Notes: generated from the letters alone by a model not told the origin. A stretch of 64,000 nt of DNA from Opitutaceae bacterium (GCA_030693515.1 JAUYAK010000112.1:1-64000); one strand, 5' to 3'; counted from the stretch's first letter, positions 34,233-44,568 are shown. Numbers and translations are program-made.

Positions 34233-36367
34233 TGCCGATGTCCTCCGCCGTCCCCTTCGCGCTCTACAATCCCGCGCTGCTTTCCGCGGACGCGCTGCTC
34301 GGCGAGTTTGTCGCCCGGCAGCCGTTGCTTGAGACGCTGCTCGACACGATTCGGCAGAACATTTCCGGCCAGGCGCCCCAGCATGTGCTGCTCGTCGGCC
34401 CGCGCGGCATGGGCAAGACCACCACGCTCTGGGCCGTCGCGCATCGGGTGGCGCGCGACCCGGATCTCTCTCGCGCATGGCAGCCGGTGGTTTTCGACGA
34501 GGAGAGCCGGCGCATCGGCGACCTCGCGGATTTCTGGCTTGAGGCGATTCGCCAATGGGAGCACGCGACCAAGGATCCGCGGGATCGCACGAAAGCGCTG
34601 CTCGACGAGGCCGCCGCTGACATCGAGGACCGCGCGCGGCGCGCCTTTCTCGACGCCGTGGCCGATAGCGGACGGCGCGCCCTGCTGCTCATCGACAACC
34701 TGAACGACGTGCTCGGCTCCATCCGCGACCCCGGGCCGCTCCATCGTCTGCGGGCGTTCCTGATGGAGGAGTCGCGCGTGATGGTGATGGGCGGGGCCAC
34801 GCGTTTTTTCCCCGAAATTACCGACGTCGATCAGCCGTTCTACGATTTCTTCCGCACCTTCGAACTGAAGCCACTCTCGCTGGAAGAGATGAAGGAGTGC
34901 CTGCTCTCGCTCGCCCGCACACGCGGTGACCAGACCGTCGAGCAGGCCGTGCGCGAGCGCGAAGGCACGATGCGCTCGCTGCACCTGCTCACCGGCGGCA
35001 ATCCGCGCTTGATAAAAACCTTCTACCGGCTGCTGGCCGAAGGCCTGCGCGGCGATATCCGCGCCGATCTTGAGCGGTTGCTCGACGAGTTCACGCCCTA
35101 CTTCAAGTCCATCGTCGACGCCCTGCCCGTGCAGCAGCAGCGCATCTTCGATGCCGTCGCGCTCAACTGGGACCCGGTCGATGTCGCCACCATCGCCCGC
35201 CTCACCCGCGTGCCAAGCAACCAAGTCAGCGCGCAGCTTCGGATGCTCGTGAAAGCCGGGCATGTGGCCGAGCCCGCCGGCCATCCTAAGCGTCGCAGCT
35301 ACCTGCTCGCCGACCGCTTCTCCAATATTCACTATCTCATGCGGCATGGTCGCGCCGCGCGCAGCAGGTTCGACTGGTTCGTCGCCATCCTGCGACTGAT
35401 TTTTCCCGACAAAGCGCACGCCGACACGCTGGCGAAAGTTGCCCGGCAGACCGCCGAATGCGGACCCGATGGCATGCGCGACGCCCGCGACCTCCTGCAC
35501 AGCGCACTCACACGGACGGAGTCTGCCGATTCGCGCCGCCAACTCGTTGAAGCGACGCTGCGCGAAAGCTGGGACAGCGATGCGCTCAACTCGCTCTCGA
35601 CATGGTTCGACTTGGCGGAGGCGAAGCAGCATCTGCCCGAGACGGACATTCTAGCCTTCTTTCAGCAGATGCCGACCGAACTGAGAAAAAAACTGGGATT
35701 TAAGCCAGAGAGCGCAGCGTGGTGGCTTGGCCTCACGGAATTTCTATATGAAAAGGACGCTTGGTCCTTGGCCGAGGCGGCATGTCGGAAATCGATCGAA
35801 CTCGATCCGCTATTTCATAAGGGATGGGTCTTACTTGGCGTTACGATAAGCTGCTGGAAGAGCCGCGATGTTGAAACCGAGAAGGCTCTTCGAGAAGCGA
35901 TTCGGATTGTCCCGCATAATCCGATTCAGTGGGCATGCTTGGCCTGTGTTATCGCGCGAAACAATGATCGTCGCGAAGAAGCTAGGAGATGTGCCATAAA
36001 GGCCGTGAAATTGGAGCCTGAGTGGTCCTCGGTTCAGCATGCGTTTACGATTGTGTGCTCAAATGTGGCGGAAGATTGGCAGGCCGTCTTGCCTAACCTT
36101 GCTCGCTGGTGCTCAGAGAACCCGCAGCATGATCAGACCTTTCAATTTACTCTCGGTGGTTTCATCCGCCTCACCCAGCTCACTGAACCCGCCACCGCGC
36201 TCACAATCCTTGAGAGTGTGCCCGAGGCGGCCCTCGCATTCGAGACCCTGCGCGATGCGCTCATTGCGCACGGCGATCGCGCGCACCTCGACAAGCTCGC
36301 GCCCGAGCGCCGCGTCGTTGCCATCGAACTTCTCAAAAAAATCACAGAGCCGGTGGCCAAGAGTTGA
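34232..36367 (+). CDS. P-loop ATPase with winged helix and TPR-like C-terminus, second of a tandem pair
   Basis: The 711-residue protein has Walker A GPRGMGKT (56-63), Walker B ALLLIDNLND (about 150-159) and a following VMVMGGATRFFPEI sensor strand. A winged-helix segment (about 300-375: QQQRIFDAVALNWDPVDVAT, ...SNQVSAQLRMLVKAGHV) is next. From about residue 490 there are helix pairs reminiscent of TPRs (SLAEAACRKSIELDPLFHKG, ETEKALREAIRIVPHNPIQW, AIKAVKLEPEWSS). This is STAND-like: NTPase, wing, superstructure-forming repeats. Bases about 35640-36150 are visibly richer in A/T than the rest of the gene. The start overlaps the first ATPase stop by one base. Partner binding and activation mode are unknown. 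Confidence 0.75.
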   Translation: MPMSSAVPFALYNPALLSADALLGEFVARQPLLETLLDTIRQNISGQAPQHVLLVGPRGMGKTTTLWAVAHRVARDPDLSRAWQPVVFDEESRRIGDLADFWLEAIRQWEHATKDPRDRTKALLDEAAADIEDRARRAFLDAVADSGRRALLLIDNLNDVLGSIRDPGPLHRLRAFLMEESRVMVMGGATRFFPEITDVDQPFYDFFRTFELKPLSLEEMKECLLSLARTRGDQTVEQAVREREGTMRSLHLLTGGNPRLIKTFYRLLAEGLRGDIRADLERLLDEFTPYFKSIVDALPVQQQRIFDAVALNWDPVDVATIARLTRVPSNQVSAQLRMLVKAGHVAEPAGHPKRRSYLLADRFSNIHYLMRHGRAARSRFDWFVAILRLIFPDKAHADTLAKVARQTAECGPDGMRDARDLLHSALTRTESADSRRQLVEATLRESWDSDALNSLSTWFDLAEAKQHLPETDILAFFQQMPTELRKKLGFKPESAAWWLGLTEFLYEKDAWSLAEAACRKSIELDPLFHKGWVLLGVTISCWKSRDVETEKALREAIRIVPHNPIQWACLACVIARNNDRREEARRCAIKAVKLEPEWSSVQHAFTIVCSNVAEDWQAVLPNLARWCSENPQHDQTFQFTLGGFIRLTQLTEPATALTILESVPEAALAFETLRDALIAHGDRAHLDKLAPERRVVAIELLKKITEPVAKS

Positions 36368-36392
36368 TTACGAGCGAGTCACGCAGCCCTCT

Positions 36393-37631
36393 CTATGGCA
36401 GCGATGGCCGGCTTGTTTTGGCGGTGACGGGGGAAAGGCCGCGCAGGACCGCGGGATCGTTTTCGTTGAAGAGGTGCAGGCCGTCGGCGCCGGCGGCGAA
36501 CCAGCGCAGGGCGCGGGCGCGGTATTGATCGAGCGTGAGCTGGCCGCGCTTGGGCGGCGCCATCTTTCCCGCGGCGACGAGTTTGTCTTCGGCGGCGGTG
36601 AGATCGTGGCCGGTGGTAATCGCCTCTTCGCCGAAGAGCACGGCGCAGCCGGAGCCGCGGGCCAGCGCGACGAACGGCGCGAGGTCGAACTCGTAGCCGC
36701 CGAGCGTGCGTTGCGCGAGGGTGACGTAGTCGAGCAGACCTTCACGGAGCCACGCTTCGAGGTCGCAGCCGAGGGAGAGGTATTCGCGGTGGTCGATCCG
36801 CGCCCCGAGGCCGAGGCGGCGGCCTTTTTTCGCGCCGGCCTCGTCGAGCAGCGCGCGCACGTCGCGGACGAAACCGGTCATGACTTCGGCGCGCAGTGCG
36901 ATCCAGCGGGCATCGGTGGCGGGGAGGGTGCGGGGATCGAGGCCGTGCTTTTCGCGGAAGGCGTGCACGAGCGGCTCGTCGTAGCCGAAGAACGGCGGGT
37001 GGCGGAGGAAATCGAGGTGGAGGCCGTCGATGTCGCGGAGCGCGGCCTCGCGGAGGTGGGCGAGCTTGTGCGCGCGGACTTCGGCGAAGGCGTAGGAGAG
37101 CTTCGTGCCGGGCGCGCCCTTGGCGTCGCGCACGCGGAACTCCGGGTGCGCGTGCCAGAAGTCGCCGTTGAACTGGCGCGGCAGCGTGGGATCGGAGCCG
37201 GTGGGCGAGTAGTCGCCGTTCATGCGCATGGAGGCGTAGCAGAGGAGGCCGGCCTCGTGGCTCGCGCGGGCGACGACCTCGAGGGTATCGGTCCCCTCGG
37301 CGGCGAGCCGGCGAAAGGTTTCGGTCACGAGCTGATCGCCGCGGCGGCCAAACTCGCTCTGGCCGGCGCCGACGAGCTCGACGGCGCGCGAGGGGAAATT
37401 GGTGCGGCTGCCCTGCACGATGCACCATTCGAGCACGGCGACGGGCGTGTCGCGGAAGCGAAGCACGTGGGTGCGCAGGTCCTCGGCGGTGCGGTAGCGG
37501 CCCTCGAAGAAGCCACTGAAGCCGTCGTCGTTGATGACGACGAGTTTTTCGCCGTGGCGCGGCGCGGGCGGCACGGCGGGCGACAGCGGCGAAAACGACG
37601 CGAGCAACAGAAGGGACAAAAGGCGGCGCAT
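36393..37631 (-). CDS. exported glycosyl-hydrolase-like (GHL10/TIM-barrel) protein
   Basis: This exported protein (412 aa) has a short signal peptide ending [13 protein letters not shown]-barrel-like body follows, with [15 protein letters not shown], the [18 protein letters not shown] stretch and [16 protein letters not shown] near the end. The [11 protein letters not shown] motif resembles that of glycosyl-hydrolase-like family 10 and related DUF proteins, where it lies in the active-site pocket. The substrate is unknown, probably a polysaccharide. It is divergent from purE and convergent with the second ATPase gene, so likely monocistronic. Confidence 0.72.
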   Translation of the reverse strand: MRRLLSLLLLASFSPLSPAVPPAPRHGEKLVVINDDGFSGFFEGRYRTAEDLRTHVLRFRDTPVAVLEWCIVQGSRTNFPSRAVELVGAGQSEFGRRGDQLVTETFRRLAAEGTDTLEVVARASHEAGLLCYASMRMNGDYSPTGSDPTLPRQFNGDFWHAHPEFRVRDAKGAPGTKLSYAFAEVRAHKLAHLREAALRDIDGLHLDFLRHPPFFGYDEPLVHAFREKHGLDPRTLPATDARWIALRAEVMTGFVRDVRALLDEAGAKKGRRLGLGARIDHREYLSLGCDLEAWLREGLLDYVTLAQRTLGGYEFDLAPFVALARGSGCAVLFGEEAITTGHDLTAAEDKLVAAGKMAPPKRGQLTLDQYRARALRWFAAGADGLHLFNENDPAVLRGLSPVTAKTSRPSLP

Positions 37632-37764
37632 GGGGCGGGCGCGGGGTGAGGTCAGGCTTGGCTGGCCGAGAATGGGGCGGGAGTCGCGGCCCGGTGCAAG
37701 CCCGGCTTGGGGCGGTTTTCGGTTTGCGGCGCGCGCGCGCGGCCGCGAGCGTGCGGGCCTTCAC

Positions 37765-38260
<496 letters not shown>

Positions 38261-38265
<5 letters not shown>

Positions 38266-38355
38266 GAGCCCAGAGGCTGGAGCTGAGAGCAAAACCATGG
38301 CGGTGACGGAGCCGGGGCTTGCGGCGCTAGACTCTCAGCTCTCAGCTCTCAGCTC
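38261..38355. repeat. GCTGAGAGC-type inverted repeat between purE and purK
   Basis: Two copies of GCTGAGAGC (38261, 38282) face several overlapping copies of its complement, CTCTCAGCTCTCAGCTCTCAGC (38332-38353). They can form alternative hairpins just ahead of purK. Confidence 0.6.
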
Positions 38356-38358
38356 CTC

Positions 38359-39495
38359 ATGATCCCTCCCGGCAAAACCCTCGGCATCCTTGGCGGCGGG
38401 CAGCTTGGGCGGATGCTCGGGCAGGCGGCGCAGTCGCTCGGCTACCGGATGCACGTCTTTGAGCCGGCGGGGCCGTGCCCGGCGGGCGCGGTGGCGAACA
38501 AGGAGGTCATCGCCAGCTACGACGACACCGCGGCGCTCACGGCCTTCGCGCGCGAGTGCGCGGTGGTGACGTATGAATTTGAGAACATCCCGAGCGCGCC
38601 GCTCGCCGCCATCGCGCCGCTCGTGCCGCTGCGCCCGGCGGCGGAGGTGCTGCACACGACGCAGAACCGCCAGCGCGAGAAGGCGTGGCTGCGCACGCAC
38701 GGCTTTCCGCACGCGCGCTACGCGGAGGCGCTCGATGGCGACATCGCGCCGGCGGTCGCGGACGTGGGCCTGCCCTGCGTGGTGAAGACCGCGGACTTCG
38801 GCTACGATGGCAAAGGCCAGATGAAGATCGCCGATGCGGCGGACCTGGAGCGCGCGGTGGCGATTTTCCGCGGGCGGCGCTGCGTGGTGGAGCGCTGGGT
38901 GGAGTTTGCCTGCGAAGTCTCGGTGATTGTGGCGCGGAGCACGACGGGCGAGACGCGGGCCTTTCCCGTGGCGGAAAACATCCACACCCACCACATCCTC
39001 GATTTCTCGATCGTGCCGGCGCGCGTGGCGCCGACGGTGTCGCGCGAAGCGGAGCTGCTCGCGGCGGCCATCGTGGAAAAACTCGGCGTAGTCGGCCTGC
39101 TCGCGGTGGAGATGTTTGTCACGACCGCCGGGGCGCTGCTCGTCAACGAACTCGCGCCGCGTCCGCACAACAGCGGCCACTGGTCGATCGATGGGTGCGC
39201 GACGAGCCAGTTTGAACAGCACGTCCGCGCCGTGTGCGGCCTGCCGCTCGGCGCGGTCGACGTGCGGGAGCCGACCGTGATGGTGAACATCCTCGGCGAC
39301 GCCTGGAAATGGGAGAATGAAAAGGTCGTCGGGGATCCGAACTGGGCCGCCCTTCTCGCGGAGCCGCGCGCGAAACTGCACCTCTACGGCAAAGCCGAGC
39401 CGCGGCCGGGCCGGAAGATGGGGCATTTCACGGTGCGGGCGGCGGACGCCGAGACGGCGCTGGCGCGGGCCCGGGAGCTGAAAGCGCAATTGTAG
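38359..39495 (+). CDS. purK: 5-(carboxyamino)imidazole ribonucleotide synthase PurK
   Basis: PurK carboxylates AIR to N5-CAIR using ATP and bicarbonate, feeding PurE. The 378-residue ATP-grasp enzyme has the N-terminal LGILGGGQLGRMLGQAAQSLGY, VTYEFENIP, the substrate loop KTADFGYDGKGQMKI and the metal-site region ALLVNELAPRPHNSGHWSID. The ATG at 38359 immediately follows the GCTGAGAGC hairpin. The C-terminus ends KAQL where a REP-like palindrome begins. It is expected to be co-transcribed with purE. Confidence 0.94.
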   Translation: MIPPGKTLGILGGGQLGRMLGQAAQSLGYRMHVFEPAGPCPAGAVANKEVIASYDDTAALTAFARECAVVTYEFENIPSAPLAAIAPLVPLRPAAEVLHTTQNRQREKAWLRTHGFPHARYAEALDGDIAPAVADVGLPCVVKTADFGYDGKGQMKIADAADLERAVAIFRGRRCVVERWVEFACEVSVIVARSTTGETRAFPVAENIHTHHILDFSIVPARVAPTVSREAELLAAAIVEKLGVVGLLAVEMFVTTAGALLVNELAPRPHNSGHWSIDGCATSQFEQHVRAVCGLPLGAVDVREPTVMVNILGDAWKWENEKVVGDPNWAALLAEPRAKLHLYGKAEPRPGRKMGHFTVRAADAETALARARELKAQL

Positions 39496-39553
39496 GAGCT
39501 CGCTTGCGAGCGATGGATTGCGTCGTCCGAATCGCGCGCAAGCGCACTCCTAC
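39492..39553. repeat. REP-like palindrome, same family as the copy after phoR
   Basis: GTAGGAGCTCGCTTGCGAGCGAT at the left and ATCGCGCGCAAGCGCACTCCTAC at the right form an inverted repeat related to the inner element at 16494-16574. It lies between convergent purK and the MocA-like gene. Confidence 0.75.
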
Positions 39554-40230
39554 CTTGCGCGGGAAACGCGTTCCGTGAACGCGGCCACATCCGCCGGCGT
39601 GTCGAGATCGAGAGCGAGTTCGGGTAGATCGACGGTGGCCACGTTTCCCGGGTCGGCGTTGAGCAACGCGCGGGCGCCTTCCTCGCCGGTGAGCGCCGCC
39701 AGGGCGGCGAAGTGGGCGCGGAGAAATAGGGCCGGCGCGCCCGGCCGCCCGCCGTAGCGCGCGGCCACGATGCTGCGCCCGGTGGCGCGTTGTGCGGCGA
39801 CGAGCTGCGCGATGGTGGCGGCGGAAAACGCCGGTTGGTCGCACAGCGCGACGAGCGCGGCGTCGATGCGGCGGGAGAACTGGCGCAGGGTCGTCACGCC
39901 GGCGCGTAGGGAGGAGGCCATGCCCTCGGCCCACGTGGGGTTTTCGGCGACGAGCACGGGCAGGCGGGCGAGGGCGGGGCGGATTTTCTCCGCGTGCGCG
40001 CCGAGCACGACGACGACCGGCCACGCGGGTGAGGCGAGCGCGGCCTCGACGGCGCGCACGAGCAAGGGACGGCCGCCGAGCTCGAGGAGCTGTTTCGGCG
40101 TGCCGAGCCGCGTCGAGGCGCCGGCGGCGAGGATGATGGCGCCGAAGCGGAAGGAATCTGTTTTTACAGGAGGCAACGGAGGGAACGGAGCGAAGATGAG
40201 GAAAAGGCCGGACTCATGCCAACATCCCAT
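39550..40230 (-). CDS. MobA/MocA-like nucleotidyltransferase (molybdenum cofactor)
   Basis: This protein is of the MobA-like NTP-transferase family (226 aa as drawn). The nucleotide-binding N-terminus is AIILAAGASTRLGTPKQLL, and VALCDQPAFSA and GRPGAPALFL match the MocA (molybdopterin cytidylyltransferase) pattern. Its neighbour upstream is XdhC-like, which inserts the finished cofactor into xanthine-dehydrogenase-type enzymes; the two often co-occur. The true start is uncertain: the first 20 residues, before the glycine-rich loop, look non-coding, and a TTG at about residue 20 is possible. No molybdoenzyme gene is in the window. Confidence 0.78.
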   Translation of the reverse strand: MGCWHESGLFLIFAPFPPLPPVKTDSFRFGAIILAAGASTRLGTPKQLLELGGRPLLVRAVEAALASPAWPVVVVLGAHAEKIRPALARLPVLVAENPTWAEGMASSLRAGVTTLRQFSRRIDAALVALCDQPAFSAATIAQLVAAQRATGRSIVAARYGGRPGAPALFLRAHFAALAALTGEEGARALLNADPGNVATVDLPELALDLDTPADVAAFTERVSRAR

Positions 40231-40249
40231 ACTGACTGGACTATTCCGG

Positions 40250-40335
40250 GGTGGGGCTGGCTCTCCGAGCCGGCCTGAGTTTCGGGGTGATGTGCACGCT
40301 GGAACTCAGGCCGCTTGCGGAGAAGCGGCCCCACC
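40250..40335. repeat. REP element related to those flanking the RAYT
   Basis: GTGGGGCTGGCTCTCCGAGCCGGCCTGAG at the left and CTCAGGCCGCTTGCGGAGAAGCGGCCCCACC at the right give the same core design as the REPs at 53060 and 53624 (GTGGGGC...CTCTCCGAG... and ...CGGAGAA...GGCCCCACC). It is a solitary copy between the MocA-like and XdhC-like genes. Confidence 0.8.
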
Positions 40336-40396
40336 CGCCAGAAGTCCAAACTTCAAAGGACGTTGGCATTGGTTCTCTCCGTTTCCTCCGGTGAAT

Positions 40397-41392
40397 TCAT
40401 TCGTGGATGGGCCGGGTGCGTTCGCGCAAGGGGCGGGCGTCGCGGCCGGCGAGGGCGGCCTGCATCTCGGCGAGGATGGCGAGGGCGACCGGCTCGGGAC
40501 CATCGGCGCCAAGGTCGAGTCCGACCGGGGCGTGGAGGCGCGCGCGTTGCTCGGGTGTCGGTGTGAAACCGTCGGCGGCGAGATCGGCGAGGATCTTCTC
40601 CGCGCGTTGACGCGGGCCGAGCAGGCCGAGGTAGGCGAGGGGCCGGGCGAGCAGGTCGCGGAGCAGGGGCACATCATGCACGTAGTGGTGAGTCATCACG
40701 ACGGCGAGGGTGGTGGCATCGGGAGCGGCTTGGGCCACGAGTTCGTTCGCCGGGCCGACCAGCAGCCGATGGGCGGTCGGGAAACGCGCCGCGGTCGCGA
40801 ACGCCGCCCGCGGATCCGCGACGGTGACCCGCCAGCCGAGTTCGTGGGCGAGCCGGGCGAGGGGCTGGGCGTCGTCGCCGGCCCCGAAGATGACGAGAGC
40901 GATCGGCGGCGCGACGGTTTCGGCGAAGAGCCGCCCCGGATCGGCGCAGTCGCCGGGCGCGGCGAGCCGGGTGCCCCAGGCGCTGCGGTCTTCGCCGCCG
41001 TGGATGATGCTGAGTTCGGCCGCTCGGCGTTGTTCGAAGCGACGCGCTAGGGCTTCCGCCCAAGCGGGTTGGGGCGCCAGAAGCTCGATGAGCACGCGAA
41101 CGACGCCATGGCAGCCGAGGCCCACGCCCCAGACGAGGTCGTTCTCGCTGCTGGTGTCATAAACCACCGCTTCGGCCTGCCCGGTGGCCCGCACCGCCGC
41201 TGCCCGGGCGATGACGTCTTCCTCCAAGCAGCCCCCGCTGATGGACCCCACCCGGCGGCCGTCGGCCAACAGGAGCAGGCGGGCTCCCGGGCGGCGGTAG
41301 GACGAGCCTTCGGCTGCCACGAGCGTGGCGAGCACGGCGCCCTTTTCCGGAGCCGCGAGCAGGGCGGCGACGATGGCGGGGAGTTCTTTCAT
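40397..41392 (-). CDS. XdhC/CoxI family protein
   Basis: This XdhC/CoxI-type protein (331 aa) binds molybdenum cofactor and helps load it into xanthine-dehydrogenase-like enzymes. It has an N-terminal XdhC-like domain (ATLVAAEGSSYRRPGARLLL, RVGSISGGCLEEDV). A C-terminal Rossmann segment follows with LVIFGAGDDAQPLARLAHEL, VVMTHHYVHD and LAYLGLLGPRQR. The ATG at 41392 is used since an upstream extension to 41467 has no family similarity. It lies upstream of and in line with the MocA-like gene, a REP in between. No target enzyme is seen in the window. Confidence 0.86.
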   Translation of the reverse strand: MKELPAIVAALLAAPEKGAVLATLVAAEGSSYRRPGARLLLLADGRRVGSISGGCLEEDVIARAAAVRATGQAEAVVYDTSSENDLVWGVGLGCHGVVRVLIELLAPQPAWAEALARRFEQRRAAELSIIHGGEDRSAWGTRLAAPGDCADPGRLFAETVAPPIALVIFGAGDDAQPLARLAHELGWRVTVADPRAAFATAARFPTAHRLLVGPANELVAQAAPDATTLAVVMTHHYVHDVPLLRDLLARPLAYLGLLGPRQRAEKILADLAADGFTPTPEQRARLHAPVGLDLGADGPEPVALAILAEMQAALAGRDARPLRERTRPIHE

Positions 41393-41582
41393 CGCGGTCC
41401 CCGACGACGCCCGACCGGGCCGGAAAAGCAAGCGCGCGACTCGGGGTGAACTTTCATCGGCAAACAAGGTCGTTCAATAATAGCTTGTGTTATGACACTA
41501 GTTTTCACCTTTTGCCGGTCCAACTAACGCGGCTTTTGCCGCATTGGCTGTTCCCACAACCACACAACCAACGAACACTACT

Positions 41583-44337
41583 ATGAACATCCGCACGCGG
41601 AAGTTAATGGCGACGCTTGCCCTTTTTGCCGGCGCGGCCGTTGTCCCCTCGGCGCTGGCTCAGCCCGCCGCCAATAAACCCGAAGAGACCGTCAAGCTCG
41701 AGAAGTTCACCGTCACCGGCACCCTCATTCCGGTGGCGGCGGGCTCGACCACCGTGCCCCTGACCATCATCGGTGCGCCGGAGCTTGAGAGGACCGGCAT
41801 CACGACCGACCTCATCGACGTGCTGCGTTCCAGCATGCCGTCCTTCTACGGTGGCAACAACCTGGGCTCGGACGTGGCCAACACGAACTCCGGCGACAGC
41901 AACGGCGGCTCCGCCATTTCACTGCGCAATCGCTCGACCCTCGTCCTCATCAACGGTCGCCGTGCGGCGAGCTCTCCCGTGGTCGCCACCGGCGGCAACA
42001 ACTTCGTCGATGTAAGCACAATTCCGTTCTCGGCCATCGAGCGTGTGGAAGTCCTCACCGACGGCGCCTCCGCCACCTACGGTTCCGATGCCGTCTCGGG
42101 TGTGGTGAACATCATCCTGAAGAAAAACTACAACGGTGCCGAGATCGGCGGCTCCTACAGCTTCAGCACCAATCAGGGGCATTGGGCCAACCGCTCCTAC
42201 TATATGGTCGGCGGCGCCAGCAACGCTAAGACCAGCGTGCTCTTTACCACCGAGTGGAAGCGCAGCGACCCGCTCTACCAGTATGAGCGTCCGTATTCCA
42301 CCGGTCTCTTCCGCACGCCCTCCTACGCCGGCATCGTCAGTATCGGGAATGATTTCTATTATCTGAACCCGAGCGCCAATGCTCCCGCCCTCAACGTCAA
42401 CCAGACGCCCGCGCAGCTGATCGCCTCCGGGGTTTACCGCGGCCCGCTCGATCAGACTGCCGCCTCGCAGTTCTTCGACCTGTCGCGCTACTCCACGTTG
42501 CTCGCCAAGGCGGAGCGCCGCAGTTTCACCACGGCGATCGAGCATCGCCTCACAGAGGACATCACCCTGTTCGGGCGACCTCATCTACTCGCTCAATGAG
42601 ACGCTGACCTCGCTCAACGCCCAGCCTGTCACCGGCAGCGTCCTGGCCAGCAACCCTAACAACCCGTTTAATGTCACCGTCACGGCGCGGAATCGCTTTA
42701 TTACCTTCCCCCGCCTCTACGCCAATGAGACCACGAATTTCCACGGCGTCGTTGGGGTAAAGGGTAAGCTGCCCATGGGCTGGAGCTACGAGGCGGGTGC
42801 CAACTTCAACAAGTCGATCCACCGCTTCCGCAACCGTAACCTGATTGACGGCGCGGCCTATAACGCGGCGGTGGCAAATCTCACCTTTAATCCGTTTGCG
42901 CGTAACCAAGCCCCGGGCGTGATCGAGGGCATGCTCGGCACGCAGGTGCGCGACTTTCTCAGCACGCTGCGCCAGCTCGATGTGCAGGTCTCCGGCCCGC
43001 TCTTTCGTCTCCCGGCCGGCGAGGTCCAGATGGGTGTGGGTGCCGGTTTCGTCTGGGAGCTGGTCGACTTTGTCAACGATCGCAACGACCAGATTTTAGG
43101 CGGTTGGCGTGATGCCACGCCACGTCAGCCGTTCAACGCCCGCTCCAACATCGACGGCTACTACGCCGAAATCCGCGTGCCGATCTTCAGCGAGCGCAAC
43201 GCCATCCCGTTCGTCCGCACGCTCGAGGCCTCGATCGCCGGCCGCTACGACAAGTATAGCACCACCTCGGACCCGACGACCCCGAAGTATTCGCTCCGCT
43301 GGATGCCGTTCAACGATGAGCTGATGTTCCGCGCCACCTACTCGGAGTCGTTTGTCGCCCCGACGCTCTTCGACCTCTATGGTCCATTGTCGCAGGGTTT
43401 CACGGCCACCATCAATATCCCGCGCTACAACTCCAGCGGTGCGGCGCTCGGAACGAATTCAGGCACGCGCCAATATCGCTCGCAGAGTGGCTCGAGCTCA
43501 ACGCTCAATCCCTCGCAGTCCCGCAATTGGACGGCGGGTGTCGTCTGGTCGCCCAAGGCCATCAAAGGCCTCTCGGTCACGGCCGACTGGTTCAACATCG
43601 ACGAGCGTGACCTCATCAACACGGTCCCTGCGATCACCATCGTGACCGACGTTGAGCGCCTCGGGCCGGCCTCCCAATATGCTTCGCTCGTCCGCCAGGC
43701 GGTCAGCGTCGGCGGCGAGTCCCATTTCGGCACCGGTGCCCCGATCACGGCGCCGGGCCAGGTCACCGGTCGTCCCTCCGATGAGATTTGGATCTCCAAC
43801 TCCAAGGTGAACGTCGCCGGCTACAATCAGGACGGCATGGACCTCAAGGTCACCTACGACTACCCGACCCAGAGCTGGGGCAAGCTGCGCGGCTCGGTCC
43901 TGGGCACCTACCTGCGCAACTACTACGTGCAGGATCTGCCCACCGTGGCGCCCCGTGGTTACCAAGACGGCTACTATCCCCGCGGCACCAATAGCTTGGG
44001 TGTCTTCCCTCGCTATCGCCTGAACAACCGCCTCGACTGGTCCTCCCGGGGCTGGGGCGCCGGCATCGGCCACACCTATGTGCCCTCGCTCGATGACCTC
44101 GGCAGCAACCCGAACGTGCGCGTCAGCAAGTATCACAAGTTCGACGTGCAGTTCAGCCACTCGTTTGGTCCGAACAGCAACCGTTGGGTCAAGGGCCTCT
44201 CGGCCACCGTCGGCATGAACAATGTCTTCAACAAGTTCCCGCCGCGCATCCCCTCCGAGGGCAACCAGTCGCACGACATCAACTCCTACGACCCCCTCGG
44301 CCGCCTCATCTACGTGCAGGCGAAGTATAAGTTCTAA
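41583..44337 (+). pseudogene. TonB-dependent receptor with a single-base frameshift
   Basis: Two frames join into one receptor of about 917 aa. The first (from ATG 41583) gives a signal peptide ending SALAQPAAN, then the plug with EKFTVTGTLIPVAAGS, STLVLINGRRAASSP and TDGASATYGSDAVSGVVNII. It runs to a stop at 42597. The other frame takes over exactly and continues through the barrel to ...GRLIYVQAKYKF with terminal Phe. At 42573-42575 the sequence TTCGGGCGACC has one G too many; removing it restores LFGDLIYSLNETLTSLNA. It may be a real mutation, a phase-variable G run or a base-calling error. It begins the receptor/peptidase region. The terminator at 44382 follows. Confidence 0.85.
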
Positions 44338-44381
44338 GGCGATCCCTGCCGATCGACCGGGGCCTGTGCCCCGCTCCATTG

Positions 44382-44415
44382 AAAGACCGGGCCTCTCACG
44401 GGGCCCGGTCTTTTT
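44382..44415 (+). terminator. rho-independent terminator
   Basis: AAAGACCGGGCC and GGCCCGGTCTTT form a perfect 12-bp stem, loop TCTCACGG, followed by a T run. It closes the frameshifted receptor gene. Confidence 0.9.
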
Positions 44416-44568
44416 CTTTGGGTTGTGGCGAAGCCCCGCGCGTGGATGACAATATTGCGACTTCGGCGTTGCCAAATGAGGCTCCGGTCGCTGTGTCATA
44501 AACCGTCACCACAACACCGGTTCGCCACCCAGCGGGCCGGCGACGCTTCCACCACACCACTGCTACCC

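Noticed and set aside
33033-36367. The ATPase pair as part of a prophage or known defence island
   Set aside because: No phage structural, integrase or nuclease genes lie beside it, so only a tentative signalling or defence role is proposed.
38359-38460. A purine riboswitch before purK
   Set aside because: The hairpin before purK is made of GCTGAGAGC repeats and lacks the conserved purine-aptamer loops.
44493-44510. GTGTCATAAACCGTCACC as a Pho box before the receptor at 44569
   Set aside because: The two half-sites are 10 bases apart, not 11, and the neighbourhood points to peptide rather than phosphate uptake.
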